33,606 nt of DNA from an uncultured Bacteroidota bacterium (GCA_902796805.1 CADBQG010000049.1:1-33606), one strand, 5' to 3'. Positions 9,163 to 18,079 are shown, numbered from the stretch's first letter. Notes: a model not told the origin generated them from the sequence alone. Program-made: numbers and translations.

Positions 9163-10345
9163 AACACCCTTGCCTGCCATCGACGGCGGATGCATCGCCA
9201 TCAACAACATCACGCAATGCCTGTTAGAGAGCGGGCATGAGGTGAAGGTGGTTGCAATATCCACGCCGAAGCACCCGTTTGTGGTGTCCGCGTTTTCCAA
9301 GTCATATTTGGAAAGAACCGGATTCGAATCTGTATTCATAGACACCACACCGCACAAGACAGAGGCTTTGAAAACCCTCTTCTCCGGAAAGTCGTACCAG
9401 ATCGGCAGGTTCTTCCACAAAAACATGGCCAACAAAATAGTCGAAATTCTTAAAAACGACAATTTCGACATTATCCATCTTGAATCTTTATACCTGTCAT
9501 CGTACATACCATTGCTACGCAAACACTCCAGGGCCAGGATAGTGCTCAGGCTCCACAACATCGAGCATCTGATATGGTACAGACTGTCGGAAAACGAAAA
9601 CAACCCTGTGATGAAGCTCGCCTACCGCATAAACGGCGACCAACTCCGGCGTGTTGAGAGCAGGATCCTCAAGGAGGCCGACGGCTACATGGCTATATCG
9701 GAGCCCGACTTCAAATACTTCCACAAAACCGCCCCCGAAGTTCCGGGAGTGGTGGTTCCTTTTGGGATAAATGTAGACGATTATGACGATGAAGACGACG
9801 ACTACATCGCAACCGACAACCCGTCGATTTTCCACCTCGGCAGCATGAACTGGTCGCCAAACGTGGAGGGCATAACATGGTTTCTCGACGAGGTGTGGCC
9901 GGAAATCGTCGCCGCACATCCCAGACTCACCTTCACGCTTGCCGGACACGAGATACCGGAGAGCATCAGGCGGCGGCGCGACAGGAACGTTACCGTTGTC
10001 GGGGCCGTTCCCGACGCCAACGAGTTCATGACCGACCACGACATCATGGTGGTGCCTCTGCTCTCAGGCAGCGGGATAAGAATCAAAATCGTGGAGGCCA
10101 TGGCACTTGGCAGGGTTGTGATAACAACTTCAATAGGCGCTGAAGGACTCGACGTGGTTGACGGGAAGCACCTCTTCATAGCCAACACCCCCGAGGAGTT
10201 CGTGGCGGTCATCAACAAGTGTGTGTCGATGCCCGACCTGTGCTCCATCATCAGTGAGAACGCCCGCCACTACATATCCGTGCATCACAACAATGTTGTG
10301 ATCGCGAAGCAGATTACAGATTTCTACAACTCATTGAAAGGATAA
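9137..10345 (+). CDS. GT4 family glycosyltransferase
   Basis: 402 residues with a GT-B fold of family 4. The N-terminal half begins MKILQICHKTPLPAIDGG, where the glycine pair forms the nucleotide/acceptor loop. The C-terminal donor domain starts near residue 232 (HLGSMNWSPNVEG) and holds PLLSGSGIRIKIVEAMALG, the usual donor-phosphate and acidic signature. It should transfer a sugar from an NDP-sugar to a lipid or glycan acceptor at the cytoplasmic face of the membrane. The start ATG lies 26 bases inside lptF, and dxs begins 2 bases after its stop, so it sits inside the operon. Next to an LPS permease, a role in LPS or another envelope glycan is likely, but the substrate is unknown. Confidence 0.9.
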   Translation: MKILQICHKTPLPAIDGGCIAINNITQCLLESGHEVKVVAISTPKHPFVVSAFSKSYLERTGFESVFIDTTPHKTEALKTLFSGKSYQIGRFFHKNMANKIVEILKNDNFDIIHLESLYLSSYIPLLRKHSRARIVLRLHNIEHLIWYRLSENENNPVMKLAYRINGDQLRRVESRILKEADGYMAISEPDFKYFHKTAPEVPGVVVPFGINVDDYDDEDDDYIATDNPSIFHLGSMNWSPNVEGITWFLDEVWPEIVAAHPRLTFTLAGHEIPESIRRRRDRNVTVVGAVPDANEFMTDHDIMVVPLLSGSGIRIKIVEAMALGRVVITTSIGAEGLDVVDGKHLFIANTPEEFVAVINKCVSMPDLCSIISENARHYISVHHNNVVIAKQITDFYNSLKG

Positions 10346-10347
10346 CC

Positions 10348-12258
10348 ATGGGCAAGATTCTTGCAAACATAAACTCTGTTGAAGACCTCAGGAAGCTGCC
10401 TGTGGCGGAGTTGCCCGCGCTTTGCGAGGAGTTGAGGCAGTTCATCATCGGGCAGACCGCCGAGCATCCGGGGCATCTCGGCTCCAGCCTGGGCGTGGTA
10501 GAGCTCACCGTGGCACTTCATTATGTTTTCGACACACCTGACGACAGGCTTATATGGGACGTTGGGCATCAAGCCTACTGCCACAAAATCCTCACCGGCA
10601 GGAAGGACGTGTTCTGCACGAACAGATGCTACGGCGGCATCAGCGGCTTCCCCCGGCGCGAGGAGAGCGTTTTCGACGCATTCGGCACCGGGCACTCCTC
10701 CACATCAATCTCCGCAGCCCTGGGCATGGCGGTGGCGGCCAAGATGGAGGGCAACACAAAGCGCAGCCACATAGCCGTCATTGGCGACGGCGCAATGGGC
10801 GGAGGCATGGCCTTCGAAGCCATGAACCAGGCGCCGTACCGCGACGTCAACATGCTTGTGATCCTCAACGACAACAAGATATCCATCGACCAGAGCACCG
10901 GCGCCATGAGCAAATACCTGCTATCAATTACAGCGTCGCCCGCCTACAACCTCCTCAAGAACAGAATATGGAACTTCTTCACCTTCCGCACAAACCATCC
11001 AAACAGACTGACAAACGCTTTCAGCAAGATGGGCAACGCCCTGAAAGGTTGGCTCCTCGGTGGCAGCAACTGGTTCCAGAGCCTCGGATACCGATACTTC
11101 GGGCCAGCCAACGGACACGATGTCGTCTATCTTGTACAGACCCTCAAGGCTCTTAAATCTCTGCCCGGACTCAAACTGCTGCATGTTCTCACCGTGAAGG
11201 GCAAAGGCTTGGAAGCGGCAGAAAAGGAACAGACCAAATACCACGCACCCGGGAAATTCGACCCCGACACCGGAGAAATCATCCGTGCCGACTCTATGGA
11301 ACAGCCCCCGAAATTCCAGGACGTGTTCGGCAACACAATTTTGGAACTGGCGAGAAAAGACGACAAGATAGTGGGAATCACACCCGCCATGGCAACAGGC
11401 TGCTCGCTGACGATCATGGACGAGGTGTTCCCCGACAGGGTCTTCGATGTGGGCATTGCTGAACAACACGCGGTAACTTTTTCCGCCGGACTGGCCTCCG
11501 AAGGCTTCATTCCGTTCTGCAACATATACTCCTCTTTCCTGCAACGCGGCTACGACCAGATGATTCATGACGTGGCCTTGCAGAAACTCCCTGTGATATT
11601 CTGCATCGACAGGGCCGGGCTTGTGGGGGAGGACGGCGCAACGCACCATGGCTCGTTCGATCTGGCGTTTCTTAGATGCGTTCCCGACCTCATCGTCGCC
11701 GCGCCGCGCAACGAACACGAACTCAGAAACCTTATGTTCACTGCCTACAACAACGCAAAAAAACAGGGGCTGCCTTTCGTTATCCGGTACCCGCGCGGCA
11801 GAGGTTCGCTTGTCGACTGGCACAACGAGCCCGTGACGCTGCCCATAGGCAAAGGCGAACTGCTTCGCAAGGGCGACAATCTGCTGATATTGACTTTAGG
11901 ACCTCTCTGCAAAACCGTCGAGACCGCACTCGAAAGCCTCGCCGCAGAAAGCATAACCCCTACCCTCTTCGATGTCAGGTTCCTGAAGCCTTTCGACACT
12001 GAGACTTTCCTCAACCTTGCACACTCGCATCCAGCCATCATCACCGTTGAAGACGGATGCGAAAAGGGAGGTCTCTTCTCAGAAGTGGCCGAAACCCTCG
12101 AAAACAACGGAATGGACAACACCATCTTCCATATAGCTATCCACGACAGGTTCATATCCCACGGCGACATCCCCAGCCTCTACAGCGAGGTGGGCTTCGA
12201 CATCGCCTCTATATTCAATACGATAAGGAAAGCCTGGATTACCGCCACGACTCACTGA
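10348..12258 (+). CDS. dxs: 1-deoxy-D-xylulose-5-phosphate synthase
   Basis: TPP enzyme that condenses pyruvate and glyceraldehyde-3-phosphate to DXP, the first step of the MEP isoprenoid pathway (also feeding thiamine and pyridoxal synthesis). The 636 residues are full family length. Visible: GHLGSSLGVVELTVALH near the start, LIWDVGHQAYCHKILTG, the TPP motif GDGAMGGGMAFEAMN at about 146 with LNDNKISID after it, and DRAGLVGEDGATHHGSFD at about 421 at the start of the transketolase-like central domain's active-site region. The start ATG follows the GT4 stop by 2 bases. The 3' end overlaps the convergent lipoprotein gene by 20 bases. Dxs supplies undecaprenyl carrier precursors, a plausible reason to sit beside envelope-glycan genes. 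Confidence 0.97.
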   Translation: MGKILANINSVEDLRKLPVAELPALCEELRQFIIGQTAEHPGHLGSSLGVVELTVALHYVFDTPDDRLIWDVGHQAYCHKILTGRKDVFCTNRCYGGISGFPRREESVFDAFGTGHSSTSISAALGMAVAAKMEGNTKRSHIAVIGDGAMGGGMAFEAMNQAPYRDVNMLVILNDNKISIDQSTGAMSKYLLSITASPAYNLLKNRIWNFFTFRTNHPNRLTNAFSKMGNALKGWLLGGSNWFQSLGYRYFGPANGHDVVYLVQTLKALKSLPGLKLLHVLTVKGKGLEAAEKEQTKYHAPGKFDPDTGEIIRADSMEQPPKFQDVFGNTILELARKDDKIVGITPAMATGCSLTIMDEVFPDRVFDVGIAEQHAVTFSAGLASEGFIPFCNIYSSFLQRGYDQMIHDVALQKLPVIFCIDRAGLVGEDGATHHGSFDLAFLRCVPDLIVAAPRNEHELRNLMFTAYNNAKKQGLPFVIRYPRGRGSLVDWHNEPVTLPIGKGELLRKGDNLLILTLGPLCKTVETALESLAAESITPTLFDVRFLKPFDTETFLNLAHSHPAIITVEDGCEKGGLFSEVAETLENNGMDNTIFHIAIHDRFISHGDIPSLYSEVGFDIASIFNTIRKAWITATTH

Positions 12259-13735
12259 CCGGATAGTACTCGTATGCCCCTATATCGGGGACTCCGTTTC
12301 TGAGGCGGCCGAGAATATCAGTATGCAGACCGACGTTTGCGCTGCCGGCGTCTATCAGCGGGGAATCCTCCTCCAAATTGTAGTCCTGCCGGTACTTGTC
12401 AACGAATTTGGGATCCTTGTTGAAACAGTTGACAAAGTACGCGGAAGGCAGCGAGTCGCGTTTTACAACGCAGTTTACAAAACTGTAGTTCAAGTCAGCC
12501 TCCTTTGACGATACTGTGGTGAACTCGTTATTGAGCGGGCCGTAAATGACCGTATTCCGGAAAATCGCGTTGGTGTTTCCGATATAGTAGTTGTCCATCA
12601 CATTTCCATACGAGTCCAAAGTCTGTTGCCTGAACACATTTTGCAGGCTCACGGCCGCGTCCTTGCGCGAGCCCTGCGTGTAGTAGTTCGCTACAGTAAC
12701 ATGGTTCAGCTCGAAGTCGCCGATCTGCAACAGCAGGCTTCTCTGTCCGTTGCCACTCACTTGGCAGTTGTTCATCTCCAAGTTCGCTATCTGGGCAAGA
12801 ACCCCGTAGTTCTGATTGTTCTTGATGATGGTATTGTTGACAACCGTCTTGTTTCCCGTGAATTCCTCCAAAGCCGCTAACTGCAGTCCTATGGAGGCGT
12901 TTGAAATAACCGCGTTCTCTATTATATTGTCCTCGCTCCCCTCGCAAATCCAGATACGGTCCCACTGCGCATAGTCATTGGCGAAGAACGGCTCAAGACG
13001 ATCGCCTCGTATCTCAACAGGTTGGCTCACAGTGCCGTTTATGTGTATGTTGCCGAAGCGGTAAACCCATATTCCGCCGCCGCTGTGAACATACACCTTT
13101 GTTCCGGGATCTATTGTGAGCTTCCCTAACGAGTCAACCGCAGCCCAGCCATAGATTACCCATGGCTTGTCGTTGGTCCAGTGCACATGCTCGTGTTCAC
13201 GGGCTATTATGTTGATTTTCATGCCTGCAACGGTCTGGTTTGGTATCACAAAATGCGCGTCCTGCCCGAATGCAACAAGCTGCACCGACTGCCTCACCTC
13301 ATCGTTGGCGAACATTATAGAATCGGTCACAAGGAACGGATTGTTCTGATCGGAAGGGTTGATGTTGACCTTCACAAAAACGAAAATGCTGTCGCGCGCC
13401 GGAATCAAGACGTCCTTGAACGACACGCCGGCCACTCCGTCAACGTTCATGCTGTAGAACGACAGCTTACCGCCCGCAAGCGAAATATCCACTTCCATGT
13501 CTTCGGAAGAAGTGTTCTTCACCGTGAAGTACCTTGTACTTGAAAATATTGTGGTGAACACTGTGTCGAACAGTATCGTGTCGCTCGAAAACTCGAGAGG
13601 TCTGTTTCCGCTGACTCTCTGGCGCTGGCAGCTGGCAAGCAAGAATACCGACAGAACCGCCGCCACCACAAATGGCACAACGGCCAGTATTCCACATAAC
13701 TTTCTATATTTCAACTTTTTACAAACAATCATCAA
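12239..13735 (-). CDS. Right-handed parallel beta-helix lipoprotein
   Basis: 498 residues. The N-terminus is a lipoprotein signal with lipobox LLASC (Cys36), so the mature protein is probably lipid-anchored in the outer membrane or periplasm. Residues ~215-430 show beta-helix rungs rich in asparagine and valine (VISNASIGLQLAALEEF, VVNNTIIKNNQNYGVLAQI, LEMNNCQVSGNGQRSLLLQI). The C-terminus has LIDAGSANVG followed by LGRLRNGVPDIGAYEYYP, typical of Bacteroidota choice-of-anchor/beta-helix surface proteins. The beta-helix fold often binds or cleaves polysaccharide, but no catalytic residues could be assigned. Last gene of the operon led by the ClC gene, 14 bases after truA. An alternative start three bases downstream is possible. 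Its 3' end overlaps dxs by 20 bases. Confidence 0.82.
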   Translation of the reverse strand: MMIVCKKLKYRKLCGILAVVPFVVAAVLSVFLLASCQRQRVSGNRPLEFSSDTILFDTVFTTIFSSTRYFTVKNTSSEDMEVDISLAGGKLSFYSMNVDGVAGVSFKDVLIPARDSIFVFVKVNINPSDQNNPFLVTDSIMFANDEVRQSVQLVAFGQDAHFVIPNQTVAGMKINIIAREHEHVHWTNDKPWVIYGWAAVDSLGKLTIDPGTKVYVHSGGGIWVYRFGNIHINGTVSQPVEIRGDRLEPFFANDYAQWDRIWICEGSEDNIIENAVISNASIGLQLAALEEFTGNKTVVNNTIIKNNQNYGVLAQIANLEMNNCQVSGNGQRSLLLQIGDFELNHVTVANYYTQGSRKDAAVSLQNVFRQQTLDSYGNVMDNYYIGNTNAIFRNTVIYGPLNNEFTTVSSKEADLNYSFVNCVVKRDSLPSAYFVNCFNKDPKFVDKYRQDYNLEEDSPLIDAGSANVGLHTDILGRLRNGVPDIGAYEYYPVSESWR

Positions 13736-13749
13736 ATCAAATATTCTTA

Positions 13750-14520
13750 TTACTCATCTTCTGCAAGCAAAATCTTTTCCCAAGGATAACGCACATCAGT
13801 CAAAAATAGTGCATGGGCGGGCGCGGAAGTCTTCGCGGAGCATCGGTCTCTCTTGGCAATGATGTTCCGGAAATCATCAACGGAGAGTTTTCCTGTCCCT
13901 ACCTCCAACAGAGTCCCCACGATGGCGCGCACCATGTTCCTGAGAAACCGGTTCGCGGATATGGTGAAGACAACCTCGTCGGCGTTTTTCGTCCAACCAG
14001 CTTCAAACACATCGCACACGAAGTTGTTGACCTGTGTGTGCACCTTCGAGAAACTAGTGAAATCATGTTTACCTACAAGCAGTTTCGAGGCACAGTTCAT
14101 CATGTCGGTGTCGAGCTTCCTGAAACAGTGGTACGAGAAGTTTGTATTGAAAGGGTTTTTTGTGGTGTTTATATAGTATTTATATGTCCTGCACTCGGCG
14201 TCGAAGCGGGCGTGCGCCTCTGGTTTAACGGGGAATATGCTGAACACGACGATCTCCTTGGGGAGGAAGTTGTTCATCTTGCGGACCAGCATTTTGCAAT
14301 CGGAGGGCGTAAGGTTCGTGTCCAAGTCGAAATGTGCATAATAAGATGACGCATGAACACCTGTGTCGGTGCGGCCGCAACCTGTTATCGGTATTCTTTC
14401 AGAATGCAGCAGCAGCGAAAGGCATCTCTCGAGCGTTTCCTGCACGGATGGATGCGCGGGCTGTGTCTGCCAGCCGAAGAAAGCCGAACCGTTGTAAGCG
14501 AGATGTGCAAAATACCTCAT
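13750..14520 (-). CDS. truA: tRNA pseudouridine(38-40) synthase
   Basis: 256 residues. TruA isomerises uridines 38-40 of the tRNA anticodon arm to pseudouridine. The catalytic motif GCGRTDTGVHA lies at 47-57, with Asp52 as the nucleophile; RYFAHLAYNGSAFFGWQ at the N-terminus and RFLRNMVRAIVGTLLEVG near the C-terminus are also characteristic. The chosen start is the ATG at 14520 (MRYFAHLAYNG), because the 14 residues possible upstream have no counterpart in the family and would overlap the phosphatase gene. It starts 10 bases after the phosphatase stop and ends 14 bases before the beta-helix lipoprotein start. Confidence 0.96.
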   Translation of the reverse strand: MRYFAHLAYNGSAFFGWQTQPAHPSVQETLERCLSLLLHSERIPITGCGRTDTGVHASSYYAHFDLDTNLTPSDCKMLVRKMNNFLPKEIVVFSIFPVKPEAHARFDAECRTYKYYINTTKNPFNTNFSYHCFRKLDTDMMNCASKLLVGKHDFTSFSKVHTQVNNFVCDVFEAGWTKNADEVVFTISANRFLRNMVRAIVGTLLEVGTGKLSVDDFRNIIAKRDRCSAKTSAPAHALFLTDVRYPWEKILLAEDE

Positions 14521-14530
14521 GACCGAGCTT

Positions 14531-15199
14531 TCAGATGATATCAAGCAACTGACTGGGCTCACTGATTATGTAACCTGCTCCTGCGTCCACGAGTTCCGAT
14601 TGCGGACGGTAGCCCCAAGTAACCCCCACACTCTCCACTCCAGCGTTTTTAGCAAGGGTGATGTCGGTGGAAGTATCGCCCACATGCACGGCTTCTTCCG
14701 GCCTGCAACCAGCCTTTTCGAGAATGTCGAGAAGAATCCGCGGATCGGGCTTCACCGGAACTCCCGGCCGCTGCCCGAAGACAGAGTCGAACACCACGCC
14801 CGGGAAATACTTCTCCATAAGCGGCCCCACAGCGTCATGGACTTTGTTCGAAGCCACGGCTATTTTCATCCCCATAGTATTTAATTCCGCCAGCACGTCG
14901 GCAACGCCCGCGTATGCAACGGTCTTATCCTCCTTGTGGATGTCGTAGTACTCTACGAACTCCTTGCGGCAAACCTCGAGATACTCACTCCTGCAATTAT
15001 CGGGAAGAATCCGCTCTATCAGTTTCCTGACACCGTCGCCCACGAAATAACGGTAGTCGCTGACAGGATGTGTCGGGAATCCGTGCACAGCCAGGACATG
15101 GTTTGCAGAGTCGGCCAGATCTTCGAGTGAGTTAAGGAGAGTGCCATCCAAGTCGAAGACCACTATCTTTTTGCGGTTCTTTGAAATCATGCTTCCCAT
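14531..15199 (-). CDS. HAD-superfamily phosphatase (phosphoglycolate phosphatase-like)
   Basis: 222 residues. HAD motif I is VFDLDGTLLNS near the N-terminus (first Asp is the nucleophile), motif II is AVASNK, motif III a lysine in KPDPRILLDIL and motif IV HVGDTSTDI. The helical cap lies between motifs I and II. The nearest groups are Gph (2-phosphoglycolate) and PpaX/beta-phosphoglucomutase-like enzymes; the exact substrate is not visible. The reading frame is open about 270 bases further upstream, but that part is rfbC in another frame. ATG at 15199 (MGSMISKN) or 15190 (MISKN) both fit; 15199 leaves 4 bases after the rfbC stop. Confidence 0.88.
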   Translation of the reverse strand: MGSMISKNRKKIVVFDLDGTLLNSLEDLADSANHVLAVHGFPTHPVSDYRYFVGDGVRKLIERILPDNCRSEYLEVCRKEFVEYYDIHKEDKTVAYAGVADVLAELNTMGMKIAVASNKVHDAVGPLMEKYFPGVVFDSVFGQRPGVPVKPDPRILLDILEKAGCRPEEAVHVGDTSTDITLAKNAGVESVGVTWGYRPQSELVDAGAGYIISEPSQLLDII

Positions 15200-15203
15200 G
15201 TAA

Positions 15204-15758
15204 TCAGGAGTTATACGTGAACGGGGAGGAGAAACCTGCAAAACGCTCCCCTTGCAAATCCTTCTCCGACACCACAGGATTCTCAACGTTCCATTCAATG
15301 CCAAGGTCGGGATCGTTGAAAACAATGCACCTTTCCGACTCCTTGTTATACAGGGCGGAGCATTTGTAGGAGAAGACTGTGTCGTCTTCCAGCGCGACAA
15401 ACCCATGGGCGAAACCTTCCGGCAGGTAGAACTGCCTGAAATTGTCGGCAGAGAGCAGCACCGACACATGCTTTCCGTATGTGGGACTGTTTTTCCTGAT
15501 ATCCACGGCGACGTCCACCACAGAGCCCTTCACAACCCTCACCAACTTGGCCTGGGCAAATGGAGGTGTCTGGAAATGAAGTCCCCGCACAACATCCTTC
15601 ATGGAACTCGACTGGTTGTCTTGCACAAAATCAATTTCAATACCGGCCGCGCGCATCTTCTCAATGTTATAGCTTTCAAAGAAATAGCCGCGGTCGTCCC
15701 TGAAAACGACGGGGTCGATTATAAGAAGTCCTTCTATTTCTGTCTTGATGATTTTCAT
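15204..15758 (-). CDS. rfbC: dTDP-4-dehydrorhamnose 3,5-epimerase
   Basis: 184 residues, normal for RfbC/RmlC, a cupin enzyme that epimerises dTDP-4-dehydro-6-deoxyglucose at C3 and C5 during dTDP-L-rhamnose synthesis. Visible: FRDDRGYFFESYN near residue 20, the catalytic His in RGLHFQ, the VVDVAVDIR strand with the Asp partner, LPEGFAHGFVAL, and a Tyr in FSYKCSALYN. It lies 15 bases after the ClC gene and 4 bases before the phosphatase in one operon. The other three dTDP-rhamnose genes (rfbA, rfbB, rfbD) are not in this window, so rfbC is separated from its pathway partners by at least several kilobases. Confidence 0.95.
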   Translation of the reverse strand: MKIIKTEIEGLLIIDPVVFRDDRGYFFESYNIEKMRAAGIEIDFVQDNQSSSMKDVVRGLHFQTPPFAQAKLVRVVKGSVVDVAVDIRKNSPTYGKHVSVLLSADNFRQFYLPEGFAHGFVALEDDTVFSYKCSALYNKESERCIVFNDPDLGIEWNVENPVVSEKDLQGERFAGFSSPFTYNS

Positions 15759-15773
15759 GTCGTGGATGTTTTA

Positions 15774-17561
15774 TCAGTCTTCCGAATTGTCTGCGATGAA
15801 CGTCTGGTATTCCGAGAGGAATTTCGCTTTGGACACAAATCCCACATATTTTCTGTCGCGCGTTATCACCGGCATGTTGAAGTTTCCTGTGCGTTTGAAC
15901 TTTTCAAGCACCGTCGCGGCGGTGTCATCTTCGTAGATGAACTCGTCGGGCTCAATCATAAGGTCTTCCACATGCAGCGAGTCGTATAGTTCCTGCATGA
16001 AGATTTTGTCGCGGTGGTCGTCCATGACCAGAAGCCCAGAGAAATAGTTGTTCGCGTCGGTTACAACGAAGAGGTTGCGCTTGCAGCGGGCTATTGTCTC
16101 GGTATATGTCCTGAGGGTGCTGTGGATGGGGACTGTGAGTATGTTGGTGTCGATGGTTTGCTGCCACGGGAGCTTCCTGAGGGCGTACTTGTCCTTGTTG
16201 TGTGTTTTGAGGTTGTCTTTCTCGGCAAGCGGCCTGGTGTAGACGGAGTACTTCTCAAACGGGTTCACGCATAGGAACGAGCAGGCGGCGGTGATCATCA
16301 GCGGTATCAGGAGGGTGTAGCCTGTCGACGACTCGGCTATGAGGAAAATGGCGGTTAGCGGAGCCTGCATAACACCTGTCATCACACCTGCCATGCCGGC
16401 GAGTATGAAGTTGACATACGGCAGCGGGATATTGAAGACCACGTTAGAGACGTGCGCCACAAGGAAGCCCGCAAAGGCGCCTATGAAAAGCGTGGGGGCG
16501 AAAACGCCGCCGATTCCGCCGGCTGCAGTGGTGAACGTGGTGGCGAACACCTTGAGCAGTATTATCCCAACCACCGCGAGTATCAGAAGGTAGTCGGCCT
16601 TCACCGCGCCGAACAGGGGAGAGTTGTTGAAGGTCCCCGTCCAGTTGCCGTTGATGAGGTCGTTGATGAAGGTGTACCCTTCGCCATAAAATGCCGGGAA
16701 GATGAATATCAGGGTGCAAAGGAGCGCGCTGCCGACGAAAGCCTTCAGATAGGGCCGTTCAATCTTCCGCATCTGTTTCTCGATCCATCTCGATGTCCTC
16801 AGGAAATAGACCGATATGAGGCCGGTGAGCAGGCCGAGGAATATGTAGAACGGTATGTTGCCCACATTGAAAGCCTGCGTGGAGTTTATGGCGAACATCA
16901 CGTCACGTCCGAGGAAGAGTATAGACATCACGGTTCCGGTGGCGGCCGACAGGAGCAGCGGGAGTATGGCGCTGCCCGTCAGGTCGAGCATTAGAACCTC
17001 GAAGGTGAACACCATGGCGGCGATGGGTGCCTTGAAGATGGCAGCCATGGCCGCCGTGGACCCGCAGGCGAGCAGAAGGGTTGTCTGCCTCGTGTTCAGG
17101 CGGAAGAACCTCGCCATGTTGGAGCCTATCGCGGAGCCAGTAAGCACTATAGGCGCCTCGAGCCCCACCGATCCGCCGAAGCCGACGGTTATGGCGCTCG
17201 CCGCCATCGACGAGTACACGTTGTGGAAGCGCAGCATACCGTCGTTCTTGCATATCGACTTGAGCACTATGCTCACGCCGTGGCTTATGTCGTCCTTCAC
17301 AACCCGCCTGACAAACATGACGGTGAGGAATATCCCTATCGGTGGGAATATCAGGTACAGGTAGTTGATGTCGGCCACGGGGAATGCGTTGCCCAGCACC
17401 TTGGTGGTGAAGTGAAGCAGGTTCTTGATTATGATGGCGGCCGCCGCCCCGAAGACCCCTATGAGGACGCTTAGCACAAGCACAACTGTCTTGCCCGACA
17501 GGTGCTTCAGCACAGCCCGCCTGGTTTTAGCCACTATACAAAGAAGTCTCCTCTTGTTCAT
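15774..17561 (-). CDS. ClC-family chloride channel/transporter with CBS domains
   Basis: 595 residues. Residues ~25-435 form the ClC membrane domain, with SVGLEAP at 131-137 (Glu135 is the external gating glutamate), AAGGIGGVFAPTLFIG at 346-361 and TGYTLLIP at 413-420 (Tyr415 the central tyrosine). Two CBS domains follow at about 465-525 and 530-590, likely nucleotide-responsive. In the TFEVLM segment at 186-191, Glu188-Val189 align with Glu202-Glu203 of E. coli ClC, so the internal proton glutamate is valine here, as in ClC channels; transport mode is therefore uncertain. First gene of the ClC-rfbC-HAD-truA-lipoprotein operon, with GAGGAA a few bases before the ATG. Confidence 0.93.
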   Translation of the reverse strand: MNKRRLLCIVAKTRRAVLKHLSGKTVVLVLSVLIGVFGAAAAIIIKNLLHFTTKVLGNAFPVADINYLYLIFPPIGIFLTVMFVRRVVKDDISHGVSIVLKSICKNDGMLRFHNVYSSMAASAITVGFGGSVGLEAPIVLTGSAIGSNMARFFRLNTRQTTLLLACGSTAAMAAIFKAPIAAMVFTFEVLMLDLTGSAILPLLLSAATGTVMSILFLGRDVMFAINSTQAFNVGNIPFYIFLGLLTGLISVYFLRTSRWIEKQMRKIERPYLKAFVGSALLCTLIFIFPAFYGEGYTFINDLINGNWTGTFNNSPLFGAVKADYLLILAVVGIILLKVFATTFTTAAGGIGGVFAPTLFIGAFAGFLVAHVSNVVFNIPLPYVNFILAGMAGVMTGVMQAPLTAIFLIAESSTGYTLLIPLMITAACSFLCVNPFEKYSVYTRPLAEKDNLKTHNKDKYALRKLPWQQTIDTNILTVPIHSTLRTYTETIARCKRNLFVVTDANNYFSGLLVMDDHRDKIFMQELYDSLHVEDLMIEPDEFIYEDDTAATVLEKFKRTGNFNMPVITRDRKYVGFVSKAKFLSEYQTFIADNSED

Positions 17562-17579
17562 CTTTCCTCAAAACGGCTG

Positions 17580-17587
17580 CAAATATA
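17580..17587 (-). promoter_or_regulatory. -7 promoter element of the ClC-rfbC-truA operon
   Basis: TATATTTG on the minus strand matches TAnnTTTG, 18 bases before the ClC start codon, implying a very short leader. It lies between the ssb terminator and the ClC gene, so the operon has its own promoter rather than read-through from ssb. No clear -33 TTTG. Confidence 0.6.
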
Positions 17588-17604
17588 CACTTTTGTTCCA
17601 ATAA

Positions 17605-17630
17605 AAAAAGGCGGTCAAAACCGCCTTTTT
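17605..17630 (-). terminator. Intrinsic terminator after ssb
   Basis: A perfect hairpin: GGCGGT pairs with ACCGCC around a 4-base loop, with A5 and T5 on the two sides extending the stem. It starts three bases past the ssb stop on the minus strand and reads into a run of Ts there. It separates ssb from the ClC operon. Confidence 0.85.
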
Positions 17631-17632
17631 CC

Positions 17633-18079
17633 CTAAAATGGTAAATCGTCGGAAAAATTCTCCTCCGGCTGGCTGTTCTCCGGCGGCATAGGGGGCGGCA
17701 CCGACGAGGCGTTGTTGGCGCTCTGCGTCACCGTAGGAGCCTCTCCGCCCTTGGGCGACAAAATCGTGAAGGTGTTGGCCTCCACCTCGGTTATGTAGTG
17801 CTTAACCCCGTTGGAGTCGTCCCAGTTGCGCGTCCGCAGCCTGCCCTCCACGTATATCATCTTCCCCTTGGAGAGATATTTCTCCGCATTCTCTGCCAGC
17901 GTGCGCCAACATATTATGTTGTGCCACTCCGTCTGCTCTATCCTGTTGCCCTCCTTGTCCTTCCTGTACTCGGAGGTGGCTAACGAGAAGCTCGCGCGCT
18001 TGCTGCCGTTTTCAAATGTTCTGACTTCCGGGTCACGACCTAAATGACCCACCAAGATTACTTTGTTTATTCCTGACAT
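17633..18079 (-). CDS. ssb: Single-stranded DNA-binding protein
   Basis: 148 residues with an N-terminal OB fold (INKVILVGHLGRDPEVRTF, WHNIICW, YVEGRLRTRNW), a flexible linker rich in Pro, Asn and Ser from about residue 110, and the acidic tail DDLPF that recruits replication and repair partners. It coats single-stranded DNA in replication, recombination and repair. Single-gene unit with its own -7 element 25 bases upstream and a strong terminator just after the stop. Length and tail are those of a chromosomal housekeeping SSB; no phage or plasmid gene is nearby. Confidence 0.96.
   Translation of the reverse strand: MSGINKVILVGHLGRDPEVRTFENGSKRASFSLATSEYRKDKEGNRIEQTEWHNIICWRTLAENAEKYLSKGKMIYVEGRLRTRNWDDSNGVKHYITEVEANTFTILSPKGGEAPTVTQSANNASSVPPPMPPENSQPEENFSDDLPF

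Noticed and set aside
10924..11823. Long minus-strand ORF (299 residues) inside dxs
   Set aside because: It is the antisense shadow of a clear dxs; its sequence has low-complexity composition and no family features.
15200..15469. Upstream extension of the HAD phosphatase frame
   Set aside because: The extra ~90 residues overlap rfbC in another frame and do not resemble any phosphatase N-terminus.
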